Positions 26,824-36,379 of a stretch of 64,000 bases of DNA are shown in pieces. The translations under genes were made by a program, and so were the position numbers. The notes under the pieces were generated by a model. That model was not told the origin of the DNA. It made no database searches and saw only the letters and a list, made by a program, of their open reading frames with translations. Every line of letters starts with the position of its first letter. Position 1 is the stretch's first letter. Origin of the DNA: Permianibacter aggregans (GTDB taxonomy: Bacteria > Pseudomonadota > Gammaproteobacteria > Enterobacterales > Permianibacteraceae); contig NZ_CP037953.1 of the NCBI RefSeq assembly GCF_009756665.1, forward strand, positions 3,782,001-3,846,000, in the 5' to 3' direction.

Positions 26824-27342
26824 ATGTCGTTTCCCAATTCGTTTACAAAAGAGCAATTACTGGCGTCAGCACAGGGTTTGTTATTCGGTCCCGGCAATGC
26901 ACAATTGCCGGCGCCAAATATGTTGATGCTTGATCGCATCACGAATATTTCGCCGGAAGGCGGGGAGTACGGCAAAGGGGAATTGACCGCAGAACTCGAT
27001 ATTCACCCGGACCTGTGGTTTTTTGAATGCCACTTTCCTGGCGACCCGGTGATGCCCGGTTGCCTGGGCCTGGATGCGTTGTGGCAGTTGACCGGATTTT
27101 TTCTGGCCTGGCTCGGCAATCCTGGCAAGGGTCGCGCGCTTGGCGCTGGTGAAGTGAAGTTTGTCGGTCAGATTCTGCCAACCAATAAACTGGTCAAATA
27201 CCATATTCACGTCAAGCGCGTTATCTCGCGCAAATTGAAGCTGATTATCGCTGACGGTTCAGTCAGCGTTGACGGCAAAGAAATTTACACGGCGAAAGAC
27301 CTGCGAGTCGGTCTGTTCACCAATATGTCGGAGTTTGCCTGA
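26824..27342 (+). CDS. fabA: 3-hydroxydecanoyl-ACP dehydratase/isomerase FabA
   Basis: FabA dehydrates 3-hydroxydecanoyl-ACP and isomerises trans-2 to cis-3-decenoyl-ACP, the branch point to unsaturated fatty acids. The product is 172 residues. The hot-dog fold signature [21 protein letters not shown] holds the active-site His and Asp. It shares one base with the start of fabB. The FadR-type operator upstream gives a regulatory hypothesis. Confidence 0.98.
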   Translation: MSFPNSFTKEQLLASAQGLLFGPGNAQLPAPNMLMLDRITNISPEGGEYGKGELTAELDIHPDLWFFECHFPGDPVMPGCLGLDALWQLTGFFLAWLGNPGKGRALGAGEVKFVGQILPTNKLVKYHIHVKRVISRKLKLIIADGSVSVDGKEIYTAKDLRVGLFTNMSEFA

Positions 27343-28556
27343 TGCGTCGCGTCGTTATTACCGGAATGGGCATTGTTTCCTGCATTGGTAACAATCTCGA
27401 AGAAGTCACTCAATCCTTACGCGAAGGCCGCTCCGGCATTCGCTTTGATCAAGCCGCGGCTGATCACGGTTTTCGCAGCCAGGTTTCCGGTCAGCCACAA
27501 ATCGATTTGGATGCGTTGATCGACCGTAAAATCAAACGCTTCATGGGCGATTCCGCTGCCTATGCCTACTTGTCGTTGCAGCAGGCGATTGCTCAAGCCG
27601 GTTTGACGGAAGAGCAAATCTCCAACGTGCGCACCGGTCTTATCATGGGTGCCGGTGGCCACTCGCCAAAGAATCAGTACGAACAAACGAAAGTGCTGGA
27701 AGAAAAAGGCATTCGCAAAGTGACGCCGTATTTCGTACCGCGCACGATGGGCTCCAGTGTGTCGGCTTGCTTGGCCACCGCTTTCAAAGTCAAAGGCGTC
27801 AATTACTCGATTACCTCGGCTTGCGCCACCAGCGCGCACTGCATCGGTAATTCTGTCGAGCAAATCCAGATGGGCAAACAGGATGTAATGTTTGCCGGCG
27901 GCGGTGAAGAACTGCACTGGACGTTCACGATGATGTTCGACGCGATGGGCGCGCTGTCGAGCAAATATAACGACACACCGGAAAAAGCCTCGCGTGCTTA
28001 TGACGCCGAGCGCGATGGTTTTGTTATCGCTGGCGGCGGCGGTGCGGTGGTGCTGGAATCACTCGAACATGCGCAGGCTCGTGGTGCCAACATCATCGCT
28101 GAAGTGGTTGGTTATGGCGCCACCTCCGATGGTTACGACATGGTTGCGCCCAGCGGCGAAGGTGCGGTTCGATGTATGCGTCAAGCGATGGCAACGACCA
28201 GTGCGCCCATTGATTACATCAATACCCATGGCACCTCAACACCGGTTGGTGATGTCGCGGAACTCGGTGCCATTCGTGAAGTGTTCTCCGACAAGTGTCC
28301 GCCGATCAGCTCAACCAAGTCGTTGACCGGCCATTCACTCGGTGCTGCCGGCGTACAGGAGGCCATTTACAGCTTGTTGATGCTGCAGAATGATTTCATT
28401 GCCGCTTCGGCCAACATCCAAACCCTGGATGAAAAAGCCGAAGGCCTGGATATCGTGCTGAAACGCCGTGACACCAAGCTCAATACCGTTATGTCGAACA
28501 GTTTTGGATTTGGTGGCACCAACGCTACGCTAATCCTGAAGCGTTTTGAAGCGTAA
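27342..28556 (+). CDS. fabB: 3-oxoacyl-ACP synthase I FabB
   Basis: FabB elongates cis-3-decenoyl-ACP and is the partner of FabA in unsaturated fatty-acid synthesis. The product is 404 residues. The nucleophilic Cys lies in [14 protein letters not shown], with the two catalytic His residues in [11 protein letters not shown] and [10 protein letters not shown]. The glycine-rich [12 protein letters not shown] is at the C-terminus. Confidence 0.98.
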   Translation: MRRVVITGMGIVSCIGNNLEEVTQSLREGRSGIRFDQAAADHGFRSQVSGQPQIDLDALIDRKIKRFMGDSAAYAYLSLQQAIAQAGLTEEQISNVRTGLIMGAGGHSPKNQYEQTKVLEEKGIRKVTPYFVPRTMGSSVSACLATAFKVKGVNYSITSACATSAHCIGNSVEQIQMGKQDVMFAGGGEELHWTFTMMFDAMGALSSKYNDTPEKASRAYDAERDGFVIAGGGGAVVLESLEHAQARGANIIAEVVGYGATSDGYDMVAPSGEGAVRCMRQAMATTSAPIDYINTHGTSTPVGDVAELGAIREVFSDKCPPISSTKSLTGHSLGAAGVQEAIYSLLMLQNDFIAASANIQTLDEKAEGLDIVLKRRDTKLNTVMSNSFGFGGTNATLILKRFEA

Positions 28557-28571
28557 CACTATGAAGCATAG

Positions 28572-28606
28572 AAAAATAAAGGCCCGAAACCGGGCCTTTA
28601 TTTTTT
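28572..28606. terminator. Bidirectional terminator between fabB and the small heat-shock gene
   Basis: Arms AAATAAAGGCCCG and CGGGCCTTTATTT flank loop AAAC, with T6 on the right and A-rich sequence on the left. Confidence 0.92.
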
Positions 28607-28612
28607 GTTCGG

Positions 28613-29062
28613 TTAGCTGCCTTGCACGCTGATACGACGTGCTTCACTGGCTTTCTTTTTCGGCATCCTGACTTCCAACACGCCATTATTATATTTCGCT
28701 GAAATATCATCACCGGAAACATTGTCTGGCAGCGAGAATTGGCGGAAAAACGTGCCATAACTGCGTTCAATGCGGTGGAAGTCTTTTTCGTTGAATTCTT
28801 TCTCAAACTTGCGCTCGCCTTTGATGGTCAGCACGCCGTTATTTGATTCAACGTGAATGTCTTTCGGATCGATGCCCGGCACATCGGCATACAATACAAC
28901 TTGCCTTTCTTCGTCTTTGACATCGACGGATGGGATCCAGGCGCTGCTCAGCAGCTCGCCGCTGTCATCTTCAGAAAAGCGTGAACGACGCTCAAAAGCC
29001 CGGTTGATGTCGCGCTGCAGTGAGTCGAACATCGACCACGGGTTGTAACGGGTCAGGTTCAT
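28613..29062 (-). CDS. Hsp20/alpha-crystallin family small heat-shock protein
   Basis: The product is 149 residues from the second of two close ATGs (29062), six bases after AAGGAGG; the first ATG overlaps that ribosome site. The alpha-crystallin domain covers about 42-140. Landmarks are WIPSVDVKDEERQVVLYADVPGI, VLTIKGERKFEKEF, FHRIERSYGTFFRQFSLPD and NNGVLEVRMPKKK. The N-terminus MNLTRYNPWSMFDSLQRDI matches the bacterial class. It is an ATP-independent holdase; no convincing heat-shock promoter was found. Confidence 0.93.
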   Translation of the reverse strand: MNLTRYNPWSMFDSLQRDINRAFERRSRFSEDDSGELLSSAWIPSVDVKDEERQVVLYADVPGIDPKDIHVESNNGVLTIKGERKFEKEFNEKDFHRIERSYGTFFRQFSLPDNVSGDDISAKYNNGVLEVRMPKKKASEARRISVQGS

Positions 29063-29282
29063 AGTCATCCTCCTTTGCTTTCGGCGGGAGGTCGTTGCCA
29101 GCATGTCTAAACAATCAGCCAATCTGGCGACGGCCTCAAGTTTCATTGCCAGCACTCGCTATGGAGTACAACGCGGCAACGACTACACTAGCTCGATAGG
29201 CTTGGTGAATTGTTGATGCCGATCAAACCAGGTTTACCGGCATCATTGATTATGTTTGGGTAGCGGCGGAGGATTTCAAGCA

Positions 29283-30692
29283 ATGCACAAGATTTCGGTC
29301 AAGTTTCTCGGGGCTATCAAGGAAGTGACAGGTTCCTGTCACTTGCTTACGGTTGGTCCGCACAAGATCTTGTTGGACTGCGGATTAATTCAAGGCAGCT
29401 ATAAAGACGAAATTCGTAATAGCGAACCGCTATCCTTTGATCCGGCCTCGCTGACGGCGATTGTATTGAGCCACGCCCACCTGGACCATTCTGGCCGTTT
29501 GCCGCTGATTACCAAACAGGGTTTTGACGGTCGCATTTATGCGCATACCGCCACGTACGATCTGTGCCGGATCATGTTGCGTGATTCCGCCAAGCTGCAA
29601 CAAAAAGACGCTGAAATCACCAATCGCAAGCGCGCCAGAAAGGGCTTGCCGCCGGTTCCGCCGTTGTACGATGTCGAGGACGTCGAAGCCGCTGAGCCGC
29701 TGTTCTTTCCTTGTGAGTACCATCAGTGGCAAACCATCAACGAGCAGATCCGGTTTCGCTTTCATGATGCCGGCCATATTCTTGGTTCCTGCATTGTCGA
29801 GTTGGAGCTGCAGGATCATGGCGTTGTCCGGCGTTTGATTTTCTCTGGTGATCTCGGTCCGTACCAGGGGCCGATTTTACGCGACCCGGAATCCGGCTTT
29901 GACGCCGATCATGTAATTATGGAAAGCACTTATGGCGACCGGGACCATCGCCGCTTTGACGATACCCTGTCTGAACTGGAAGCCATTTTCAACTCCGAGT
30001 CCAGTTCTCGCGGCAACATTATCATTCCGGCATTCGCGGTCGGGCGGGCACAAGAATTGTTGTATCTATTCGCCAAGCATCGGCAGCGTTGGCACCTTGA
30101 TCGCTGGCAGATTTTTCTCGATAGCCCGATGGCGATCAGCGCTACCGAGGTGTACCTGAAACACCATTGTCTTTACGACGCTGAAGCCCGTGCGACGCTT
30201 GGCGAAAGACCAGCGCAAAAACTGAAACAACTGCTGCCGAACCTGATGTTTTGCGAAAGCCCGGAAGAGTCGATGGCGATCAATCGCATTCATCACGGTG
30301 CCATCATTATCGCCGGCAGCGGCATGTGTACCGGTGGCCGGGTCAAACATCATCTGAAGCATTTGGTTTGGCGCGATACCACGCAAGTCGTGATCGTCGG
30401 CTTCCAGGCTCATGGCACGCCAGGACGCGCCTTGGTCGATGGCAATCACTTCATTCGTTTGTGGGGCGAAGCGATCAAGGTGCGAGCGAAGGTGCATACG
30501 ATAGGCGGATTGTCGGCCCACGCCGGTCAAACGGATTTGTTGCGTTGGTATCAGCAAATGCCGAGCCGGCCGGCCGTGACCTTGGTGCACGGCGAAGAAC
30601 AAGCCCAGGAAACCTTGAAAGCGAAAATGCGTGAACAGTTTCCTGGTTTATCAGTTCGGCGCGCTGTGGACGTCGAGCTACTGGCCTTATGA
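29283..30692 (+). CDS. MBL-fold/beta-CASP RNA-processing exonuclease-like protein
   Basis: The product is 469 residues from ATG 29283, which has GGAGGA upstream; an upstream TTG (29256) is possible but less likely. The metallo-beta-lactamase core has VLSHAHLDHSGRLPL (zinc site) and FHDAGHILGS. The beta-CASP part has VIMESTYGDRDH, IIPAFAVGRAQELLYL, IAGSGMCTGGRVKHHL and LSAHAGQTDLL. This matches bacterial homologues of the CPSF-73/Int11 nuclease group (YsH1-like), predicted to process RNA. It is unlinked to recognisable RNA genes here. Confidence 0.93.
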   Translation: MHKISVKFLGAIKEVTGSCHLLTVGPHKILLDCGLIQGSYKDEIRNSEPLSFDPASLTAIVLSHAHLDHSGRLPLITKQGFDGRIYAHTATYDLCRIMLRDSAKLQQKDAEITNRKRARKGLPPVPPLYDVEDVEAAEPLFFPCEYHQWQTINEQIRFRFHDAGHILGSCIVELELQDHGVVRRLIFSGDLGPYQGPILRDPESGFDADHVIMESTYGDRDHRRFDDTLSELEAIFNSESSSRGNIIIPAFAVGRAQELLYLFAKHRQRWHLDRWQIFLDSPMAISATEVYLKHHCLYDAEARATLGERPAQKLKQLLPNLMFCESPEESMAINRIHHGAIIIAGSGMCTGGRVKHHLKHLVWRDTTQVVIVGFQAHGTPGRALVDGNHFIRLWGEAIKVRAKVHTIGGLSAHAGQTDLLRWYQQMPSRPAVTLVHGEEQAQETLKAKMREQFPGLSVRRAVDVELLAL

Positions 30693-30694
30693 AA

Positions 30695-31540
30695 TCAATG
30701 CGACCACAGGCAATCATCGAGAAATAAATCCGCGCCGAGCGGTCCTTGATAGCTCGAATCGTAACGATACTGCTCCAACTCGGTGATGCCTACTTTCTCT
30801 AGCGCTTGCTCATCAAGTAATGCATTACCGGTAAAGCTCGTCGGTTGTTCGAGGATCGCCATGGCCGCGTCGGCCATGATGGCCGGTGTCCGGCATTGCC
30901 GGAATGCCTCTTTGCCCATCAACGCAAATTCGATCGCGGCCGTGGCAATAATCGTCCTTGGCCACAGGCAATTGACGGCAATGCCATGTTCACGAAATTC
31001 TTCGGCCATGCCGATACTGAGCATGGTCATGCCGTATTTGCTCAAGGTGTAAGGAGCATGTGCTTTGAACCAGCGCGGGTCCATGTTCAGTGGCGGCGAC
31101 AGGCTCAGGATATGAGCGTGCCCGCTTTTTTTTAGCCATGGTAATGCAGCGTGGGCGGTCAGATAGACGGCGCGGGCGTTGATGCTTTGCATTCGATCGA
31201 AAAGATTCGGTCGGGTGTTTTCGACATTGGTTAAGCTGATGGCGCCAGCGTTATTGATGATGATGTCGATGCCGCCGAAGGTATCGGCCGTTTTCTGCAT
31301 CAGCTCGAACACTTGCGCGTGATCGCGAACATCCAGCTGAAACGGCAGCGCTTTGGCGCCAAGTGCTTCGACTTCTTCGGCTACCGTATAGATCGTTCCG
31401 GGTAATTTTGGATGTGGCTCGGCTGATTTGGCGGCAATGACGATATTGGCGCCACGTTTGGCGGCTGCCAGGGCAATTTCTCTACCGATACCGCGGCTGG
31501 CGCCAGTGATGACTATCGTTTTTTTGCTCAATACGTTCAT
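30695..31540 (-). CDS. Short-chain dehydrogenase/reductase, HSDL2-like
   Basis: The product is 281 residues. The NAD(P)-binding motif is TGASRGIG, NNAGA is conserved, and the Tyr-Lys pair is in YTLSKYGM. The longer insertion after the first strand (AKSAEPHPKLPGTIYTVAEEV) is characteristic of the HSDL2-like subgroup. Substrate unknown, probably acyl or lipid metabolism. It is convergent with the beta-CASP gene, with two bases between the ends. Confidence 0.88.
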   Translation of the reverse strand: MNVLSKKTIVITGASRGIGREIALAAAKRGANIVIAAKSAEPHPKLPGTIYTVAEEVEALGAKALPFQLDVRDHAQVFELMQKTADTFGGIDIIINNAGAISLTNVENTRPNLFDRMQSINARAVYLTAHAALPWLKKSGHAHILSLSPPLNMDPRWFKAHAPYTLSKYGMTMLSIGMAEEFREHGIAVNCLWPRTIIATAAIEFALMGKEAFRQCRTPAIMADAAMAILEQPTSFTGNALLDEQALEKVGITELEQYRYDSSYQGPLGADLFLDDCLWSH

Positions 31541-31573
31541 CGTTGATTCCTTGTCTGATGAAAGCTGGCGCGC

Positions 31574-31789
31574 TTAGTAATGCGGCGGTGGCGGCTCCTG
31601 TTCTGCCGGTAAAAAGTCCGGCGAGTTTTGCATCGCGACCAGTTCTTCTTTCATGCGCGCCAATTGTTTTTCCAACGCGATGATCTGCAGTTGTTGCGCC
31701 TGCAAGGCTTTATCCAGCGTGTCGATGGTTTGTTCTTGAAACACCAGTCTGGTCTGCAGATCGATGATGGTTTGTTCATCGATGTTCAT
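31574..31789 (-). CDS. slyX: SlyX family protein
   Basis: The product is 71 residues. A single heptad-patterned coiled coil (IIDLQTRLVFQEQTIDTLDK and onward) is followed by a proline-rich C-terminal PPPPHY, the typical SlyX ending. Function unknown in this family. The ATG overlaps the stop of the glutathione peroxidase gene by four bases, so the two are coupled. Confidence 0.9.
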   Translation of the reverse strand: MNIDEQTIIDLQTRLVFQEQTIDTLDKALQAQQLQIIALEKQLARMKEELVAMQNSPDFLPAEQEPPPPHY

Positions 31790-32271
31790 TGTGCCAGCGC
31801 CTTCTCGATATCGGCTTTCAGCTCTTCCGGTTTGGTGGCGGTGGCGTAGCGCTCGATGACTTTGCCATCACGGCCGACCAGGAATTTGGTGAAATTCCAT
31901 TTGATGGCTTCCGAACCAAGGATGCCCTTGGCTTCCGATTTCAGGTGTCGATACAGCGGGTGGGCATTGTCGCCATTGACATCAATTTTCCGATACATCG
32001 GAAACGTCACGTCGTAGGTGGTACTGCAGAATTGCGCGATTTGCTGTTCGTCTCCAGGCTCCTGCGACAGGAATTGATTGCACGGAAAACCGAGCACTTC
32101 AAAACCCTGATCCTTGTATTGACGGTACAGCGCTTCCAAGCCCTCGTACTGCGGTGTGTAGCCGCATTTACTGGCGACATTGACGATCAGCAGCACCTTA
32201 CCTTTGTGCGCCTCCAGGGATTGTTCCTGGCCATTGATCAGCTGTGCGCTGTAGTCATGTACGCTGGTCAT
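31786..32271 (-). CDS. Glutathione peroxidase (cysteine type)
   Basis: The product is 161 residues from ATG 32271, with GGAG upstream. The active-site peroxidatic Cys lies in NVASKCGYTPQ. The conserved Gln/Trp/Asn tetrad regions are FPCNQF and WNFTKFLVG. No selenocysteine codon is present. It likely reduces organic peroxides with thioredoxin or glutathione. It lacks a signal peptide, so it acts in the cytoplasm. Confidence 0.94.
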   Translation of the reverse strand: MTSVHDYSAQLINGQEQSLEAHKGKVLLIVNVASKCGYTPQYEGLEALYRQYKDQGFEVLGFPCNQFLSQEPGDEQQIAQFCSTTYDVTFPMYRKIDVNGDNAHPLYRHLKSEAKGILGSEAIKWNFTKFLVGRDGKVIERYATATKPEELKADIEKALAQ

Positions 32272-32449
32272 TTTTGCTGCTCCTTGAAGCGGAATGCACA
32301 GTGATGTGCGAAAGGGTTTCGCCATTCTGCCGTATTGAGCCGTTTACGGAAACGGTTTGTCACAAAGCCGGCGCCGTTATCGGCCTGCACAGCGCCAGTC
32401 ATTCTGCTACCCTCTTGGCCTTCCCGAAATCTGCCGTCTGCCGTTCATC

Positions 32450-33889
32450 ATGTCGATTAAAACCACACTGACTGTACTGACTTTTTTGTTGTTTTCCGTT
32501 GCCAGCGTTACTGCGGCTGAGCCAGAGTTTGCCAAGGACATTGCCGACAAGGCCGCCTGGGTTCGTGACCATGCTGCGGATGACAATAAAAGCATGGCGA
32601 TTGTCGAATCGCTGACCACCGAAGTCGGCCCGCGCATGGCCGGCACCGAGGCCGATGCCCGTGCGGTGATCTGGGCCCAGAATAAATTCAAGGCGCTGGG
32701 CTTTGACAAAGTCTGGCTGGAGCCGGTGACGTTTCCAACCTGGAAGCGCGGCGTCGAAGTGGCCGAAATCGTCAGCCCCTTTCCGCAGCCACTGGTGATC
32801 ACGGCGCTCGGCAACAGCATTCCGACATCGGAGCAGGGCCTGAGCGCGGAAATTGTCCAGTTTGCATCGCTCGATGACTTGAAAGCCGCGAAGCCCGAGC
32901 AGGTCAACGGCAAAATCGTATTCATCAATCGCAAGATGACCGCTCATCGCGATGGCCGCGATTACGGCCCGACCGTGTCGGCGCGCGGCGATGGTCCGGT
33001 CGAAGCGGCAAAACTTGGTGCCGTTGGTTTGTTGATTCGTTCGGTCGGCACCCATAACCATCGGATGCCGCATACCGGCAACAGCCGCTATAAGGAAGGC
33101 GTCACGAAAATCCCGGCGGCGGCGCTGTCAGCGCCGGATGCGGATTTGCTGGTCAATATGCTGGCCCGTGGCAATCCGGTTACGGTGAAAATGACCTTGG
33201 GCTCACAACCGGGGCCGATGTACACCTCACACAATGTCATCGGTGAAATCACCGGCAGCGAATTGCCGAATGAATATGTATTGATCGGCGGTCACCTGGA
33301 TTCCTGGGATTTGGGCACTGGTGCTGTCGATGACGGCGCCGGTTGCGCGGTGACGATGGCGGCGGCGGAATTTCTTGCGCGCCACAAACTGCCACTGAAG
33401 CGCAGTATTCGGGTGGTGTTGTTTGCCAATGAAGAGCAGGGCCTTTGGGGGGGCAATCAGTATCGTGACCGCCACGCCAAATCAGTGAAAAACATTATCG
33501 CCGCTGCCGAAGCCGATTTTGGCCAGGGGCCGGTTTATATGCTGAGCTCACGGGTCAAGCCGGAAGCGCTGCCGCTGGTCAAGCAAATGCAGCAAATCAT
33601 GGCGCCGCTTGGCATTGAAGCAGGCGATAACAACGCCAGCAACGGTCCGGATCTGATTGCGATGCGCAATGAAGGCATGGCGCTGTTTTCGCTGCATTTG
33701 GACGGCACCGATTATTTCGATTTGCACCATACCGCCGACGACACCTTCGATAAAATCGAAGCCAAGCGTCTGAACCAGACAGCGGCAGCCTATGCTACGT
33801 TTACGTTCCTGGCCGCCAACGCACCGATGAGCTTCGGCTCCGGGGAAAGCTATCTGGTGGAAAAAGCCAAAGCAGAGAGAAACAAATGA
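32450..33889 (+). CDS. Exported M28 family peptidase (carboxypeptidase Q/aminopeptidase-like)
   Basis: The product is 479 residues from ATG 32450 with a signal peptide (MSIKTTLTVLTFLLFSVASV, cut near TAA). A PA-type domain (about 120-235, including NGKIVFINRKM) is inserted before the zinc peptidase domain. Zinc ligands are seen in GGHLDSWDLG (His), AVDDGAG (bridging Asp), FANEEQGLWG (Glu pair) and the C-terminal YFDLHHTADDTFD. Its stop overlaps the next ATG, so it is coupled to an enoyl-CoA hydratase, an odd functional pairing. Confidence 0.92.
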   Translation: MSIKTTLTVLTFLLFSVASVTAAEPEFAKDIADKAAWVRDHAADDNKSMAIVESLTTEVGPRMAGTEADARAVIWAQNKFKALGFDKVWLEPVTFPTWKRGVEVAEIVSPFPQPLVITALGNSIPTSEQGLSAEIVQFASLDDLKAAKPEQVNGKIVFINRKMTAHRDGRDYGPTVSARGDGPVEAAKLGAVGLLIRSVGTHNHRMPHTGNSRYKEGVTKIPAAALSAPDADLLVNMLARGNPVTVKMTLGSQPGPMYTSHNVIGEITGSELPNEYVLIGGHLDSWDLGTGAVDDGAGCAVTMAAAEFLARHKLPLKRSIRVVLFANEEQGLWGGNQYRDRHAKSVKNIIAAAEADFGQGPVYMLSSRVKPEALPLVKQMQQIMAPLGIEAGDNNASNGPDLIAMRNEGMALFSLHLDGTDYFDLHHTADDTFDKIEAKRLNQTAAAYATFTFLAANAPMSFGSGESYLVEKAKAERNK

Positions 33890-34659
33890 GCAATGGAACC
33901 ATCGATTATCAGCAGCAACATGGCATAGCGGAAATTCGCCTCAATCGCCCGGACAAGCGCAATGCGCTGACCCAGGCGATGTATCAAGCCATCGTCGGCT
34001 ATTTGCGCGAAGCGGAAAGCAATCCGGATGTACGCTGCGTGATTTTCGTTGGTGAAGGCGAGCATTTCTGTGCCGGTAACGATCTCGGTGATTTTCTCAA
34101 TTCACCACCGATTGACGAACAATCGCCGGTCATTCAGTTGCTGTTTGCACTGGCGCAAGCGAAAAAACCATTGATTGCGGCAGTCGAAGGTTTCGCCGTC
34201 GGCATCGGCACCACGCTGCTACTGCATTGCGATTTTGCCTACGCTGGCAGCGACGCCAAATTCAGTTTGCCGTTCGTCAATCTGGCGCTGGTGCCAGAAG
34301 CGGCCAGCTCGTTGCTGTTGCCAAAACTTTCCGGTTACACCCGCGCCGCCGAATTACTGTTGCTCGGCGAATCGTTTTCGCCAGAAAAAGCACTGCAGGC
34401 TGGCTTGCTGACGCAAACCACGCCGCGTGCTGAAGCACTGACGATGGCGCGCGAAACGGCAGCGAAACTGGCGGCGAAACCGCCAGCAGCGTTACGCGCC
34501 AGCAAAGCGCTGATGAAGCGCACGATGCTGGCGCCGGTCGAGGAGTCGATACGCGCCGAAGTCGATGTATTCGCCAAATGCCTGCAAAGCCCGGAAGCGA
34601 AAGAAGCGTTTCAGGCATTCCTGGAAAAACGGCCGCCGAATTTCAGTCAGTTTCGATAA
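33886..34659 (+). CDS. Enoyl-CoA hydratase/isomerase family protein
   Basis: The product is 257 residues in the crotonase fold. RPDKRNALTQAMY and FVGEGEHFCAGNDLGDF form the first oxyanion-hole region; AVEGFAVGIGTTLLLHCD is the second. The usual catalytic Glu positions are partly conserved (LVPEAASSLLLPKLSGY), suggesting a hydratase or isomerase. Substrate not determinable. It is coupled to the M28 peptidase by an ATGA overlap. Confidence 0.92.
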   Translation: MSNGTIDYQQQHGIAEIRLNRPDKRNALTQAMYQAIVGYLREAESNPDVRCVIFVGEGEHFCAGNDLGDFLNSPPIDEQSPVIQLLFALAQAKKPLIAAVEGFAVGIGTTLLLHCDFAYAGSDAKFSLPFVNLALVPEAASSLLLPKLSGYTRAAELLLLGESFSPEKALQAGLLTQTTPRAEALTMARETAAKLAAKPPAALRASKALMKRTMLAPVEESIRAEVDVFAKCLQSPEAKEAFQAFLEKRPPNFSQFR

Positions 34660-34694
34660 CGCACTCACCAACTGGACACTATGGGAGCCAAACC

Positions 34695-35201
34695 ATGAAA
34701 CGACAATGGCGCTCTGGTTTGCCATCGAGTTTGTTGTTGCTGTGTTTGGCTGCCTCAGCGGTGCAGGCCGATTCGCCATTTTGTTTTCTGGTTGGTCACT
34801 GGCAGAGTGAAGAGAACGGCGTGGTCATGGAGGAACTATGGTTGCCTGAACAACACGGCGCCTTGCATGCACTGAATCGCAGCTATCCACTGACGCCGAA
34901 GCTTGATGCCAATGGTCAGCCGAAAAGGCCGGCATTTGAATTTCTGCGCATTGAGAAGGTGGGCGACCAATGGCATTACCTGGCGCAACCGAACGGCAGG
35001 CCGGCAGTTGCCTTTGCGCTGAAAGAGGTTTCCGAACGGCACGCCGTATTTGAAAACGCGGAGCACGATTTTCCGCAGCGGATTCGTTACCAACTGGATG
35101 CCGAAAGCCACCTGCAGGTGTCGATTGCAAAAATCGACGGTTCCGGACCTTCGATGCAATGGCGTTGGCAGCGCAAAGCCGGTTTGGTAACGTGCGAGTA
35201 A
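34695..35201 (+). CDS. DUF6265-like exported protein
   Basis: The product is 168 residues with a signal peptide (MKRQWRSGLPSSLLLLCLAA, cut near QADS). Mature-region features are FLVGHWQSEENGVVMEELWLP, EFLRIEKVGDQWHYLAQPNG, FENAEHDFPQRIRYQ and MQWRWQRK. This is a lipocalin-like beta pattern of the DUF6265 type. Function unknown. It lies between an enoyl-CoA hydratase and ghrA, four bases before the latter. Confidence 0.78.
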   Translation: MKRQWRSGLPSSLLLLCLAASAVQADSPFCFLVGHWQSEENGVVMEELWLPEQHGALHALNRSYPLTPKLDANGQPKRPAFEFLRIEKVGDQWHYLAQPNGRPAVAFALKEVSERHAVFENAEHDFPQRIRYQLDAESHLQVSIAKIDGSGPSMQWRWQRKAGLVTCE

Positions 35202-35204
35202 GCG

Positions 35205-36134
35205 ATGATTATTGTTCACACCCCAGATGCCGACGAACGCCGGTTTTATCTGCAACAGTTTCGTCTGGCGCTTCCCGGTAAATCATTCGTCTGCAGTGAC
35301 GATGACTATTCGAATGATGAAATCGACACGGCGATTGTCTGGCGACCACCGCCGGATTTTTTTGCGCAATTCAAAAAACTGAAAACGATATTTGCGCTCG
35401 GCGCTGGTGTTGATGCTTTGGTGGCACGCAAGGATATTGCCGACGATGTTGCGCTCTACCGACTCTGCGATGCCGGCATGGGCGCGCAGATGGTGGAGTA
35501 TGTGCGTTACGGTGTGCTGCATTGGCAACGGCAGATGTATCGTTACCAGCATTTGCAACTTCATCAACGCTGGTTGCCGCAACCGGTGCGCCTTGCTGCG
35601 GACGTGCGGGTCTGCGTGCTTGGGCTTGGTGAACTGGGTGAACAAGTGGCGAAAGCGCTGGTCGCTGACGGCTATCGAGTGAGCGGCTGGAGCCGGACGA
35701 TGACAGTCATTGATGGGGTGCACGCGGCCAGCGGTTTACCAGCGCTCGATGAATTGCTGACCCAGGCCGATGTCGTCGTCAGCCTGTTGCCGTTGACGAC
35801 GCAGACCAAATATTTGCTCGACAGCAGGCGCCTGAGTTTGCTGCCCGAAGGCGCGGCGATCATCAACGCCAGTCGCGGCGCCATCATCGATGAGAACGCG
35901 CTGTTGAATGCGCTGAATGAAGAGCGGCTTGAATTTGCACTGCTCGATGTATTCGAGCATGAGCCATTGGCGGCGTCGCATCCATTCTGGAACCATCCGC
36001 GAGTCATGATTACCCCGCATGTTGCCGCCGTGACGATAGCGGAGGAGGCGGTCAAGCAGATTGCCGAAAATATCGAAAAGCGGGCGCGTGGTGAGCCGAT
36101 AGACGGAGTTGTCGACGGCAAATCAGGTTACTGA
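35205..36134 (+). CDS. ghrA: Glyoxylate/hydroxypyruvate reductase A
   Basis: This D-2-hydroxyacid dehydrogenase reduces glyoxylate and hydroxypyruvate with NADPH. The product is 309 residues. The dinucleotide fold has VLGLGELGEQVAKAL; the catalytic Arg is in INASRGAIIDE, the Glu in LDVFEHEPL and the His in ITPHVAAVT. Length and the VWRPPPDFFAQFKKLKTIFALGAGVD segment match the GhrA subgroup. Confidence 0.92.
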   Translation: MIIVHTPDADERRFYLQQFRLALPGKSFVCSDDDYSNDEIDTAIVWRPPPDFFAQFKKLKTIFALGAGVDALVARKDIADDVALYRLCDAGMGAQMVEYVRYGVLHWQRQMYRYQHLQLHQRWLPQPVRLAADVRVCVLGLGELGEQVAKALVADGYRVSGWSRTMTVIDGVHAASGLPALDELLTQADVVVSLLPLTTQTKYLLDSRRLSLLPEGAAIINASRGAIIDENALLNALNEERLEFALLDVFEHEPLAASHPFWNHPRVMITPHVAAVTIAEEAVKQIAENIEKRARGEPIDGVVDGKSGY

Positions 36135-36188
36135 GCGGAAATTGACAGCAGGGATGGCGGTTAAGCGGGGAAAGGGCGAGGCGCCAAC

Positions 36189-36314
36189 TCAAGCGCAGGC
36201 GTTGTTGCGCTTGTCGTTGGACGCGGTTTGATTGGATTGCTTGCGGCGATTTCGCAGTTGGTAGGCATTGCCTTCCTGGATCTGGCGTGTTAGCCGGGTT
36301 TTGATGAACTTCAT
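36189..36314 (-). CDS. Unrecognised 41-residue basic protein
   Basis: The start ATG 36314 is preceded at seven bases by a full AAGGAGGT ribosome site, the strongest in its surroundings. The product is highly basic and polar (MKFIKTRLTRQIQEGNAYQL, then RNRRKQSNQ and a KRNNACA end), with no membrane segment. I recognise no family. Two inverted repeats (36344-36365 and 36380-36398) lie directly upstream, suggesting regulation or RNA structure. It is convergent with ghrA. Confidence 0.6.
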   Translation of the reverse strand: MKFIKTRLTRQIQEGNAYQLRNRRKQSNQTASNDKRNNACA

Positions 36315-36343
36315 CGTCGTGTACCTCCTTCGGTATAAATCGT

Positions 36344-36365
36344 TTGAGAGTTGTCCGACCCTCAA
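36344..36365 (-). promoter_or_regulatory. Inverted repeat in the leader of the 41-residue gene
   Basis: Minus-strand TTGAGGGT and ACTCTCAA form an 8-bp stem (one G-U pair as RNA) around CGGACA. It lies about 14 bases upstream of the ribosome site. It may be an operator or a translational control hairpin. Confidence 0.4.
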
Positions 36366-36379
36366 TACCCATAATAGTT

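Noticed and set aside
28613-29260. Heat-shock sigma-32 promoter for the Hsp20 gene
   Set aside because: A CTTGAGG occurs upstream, but no acceptable CCCCAT-type -10 at the right spacing was found.
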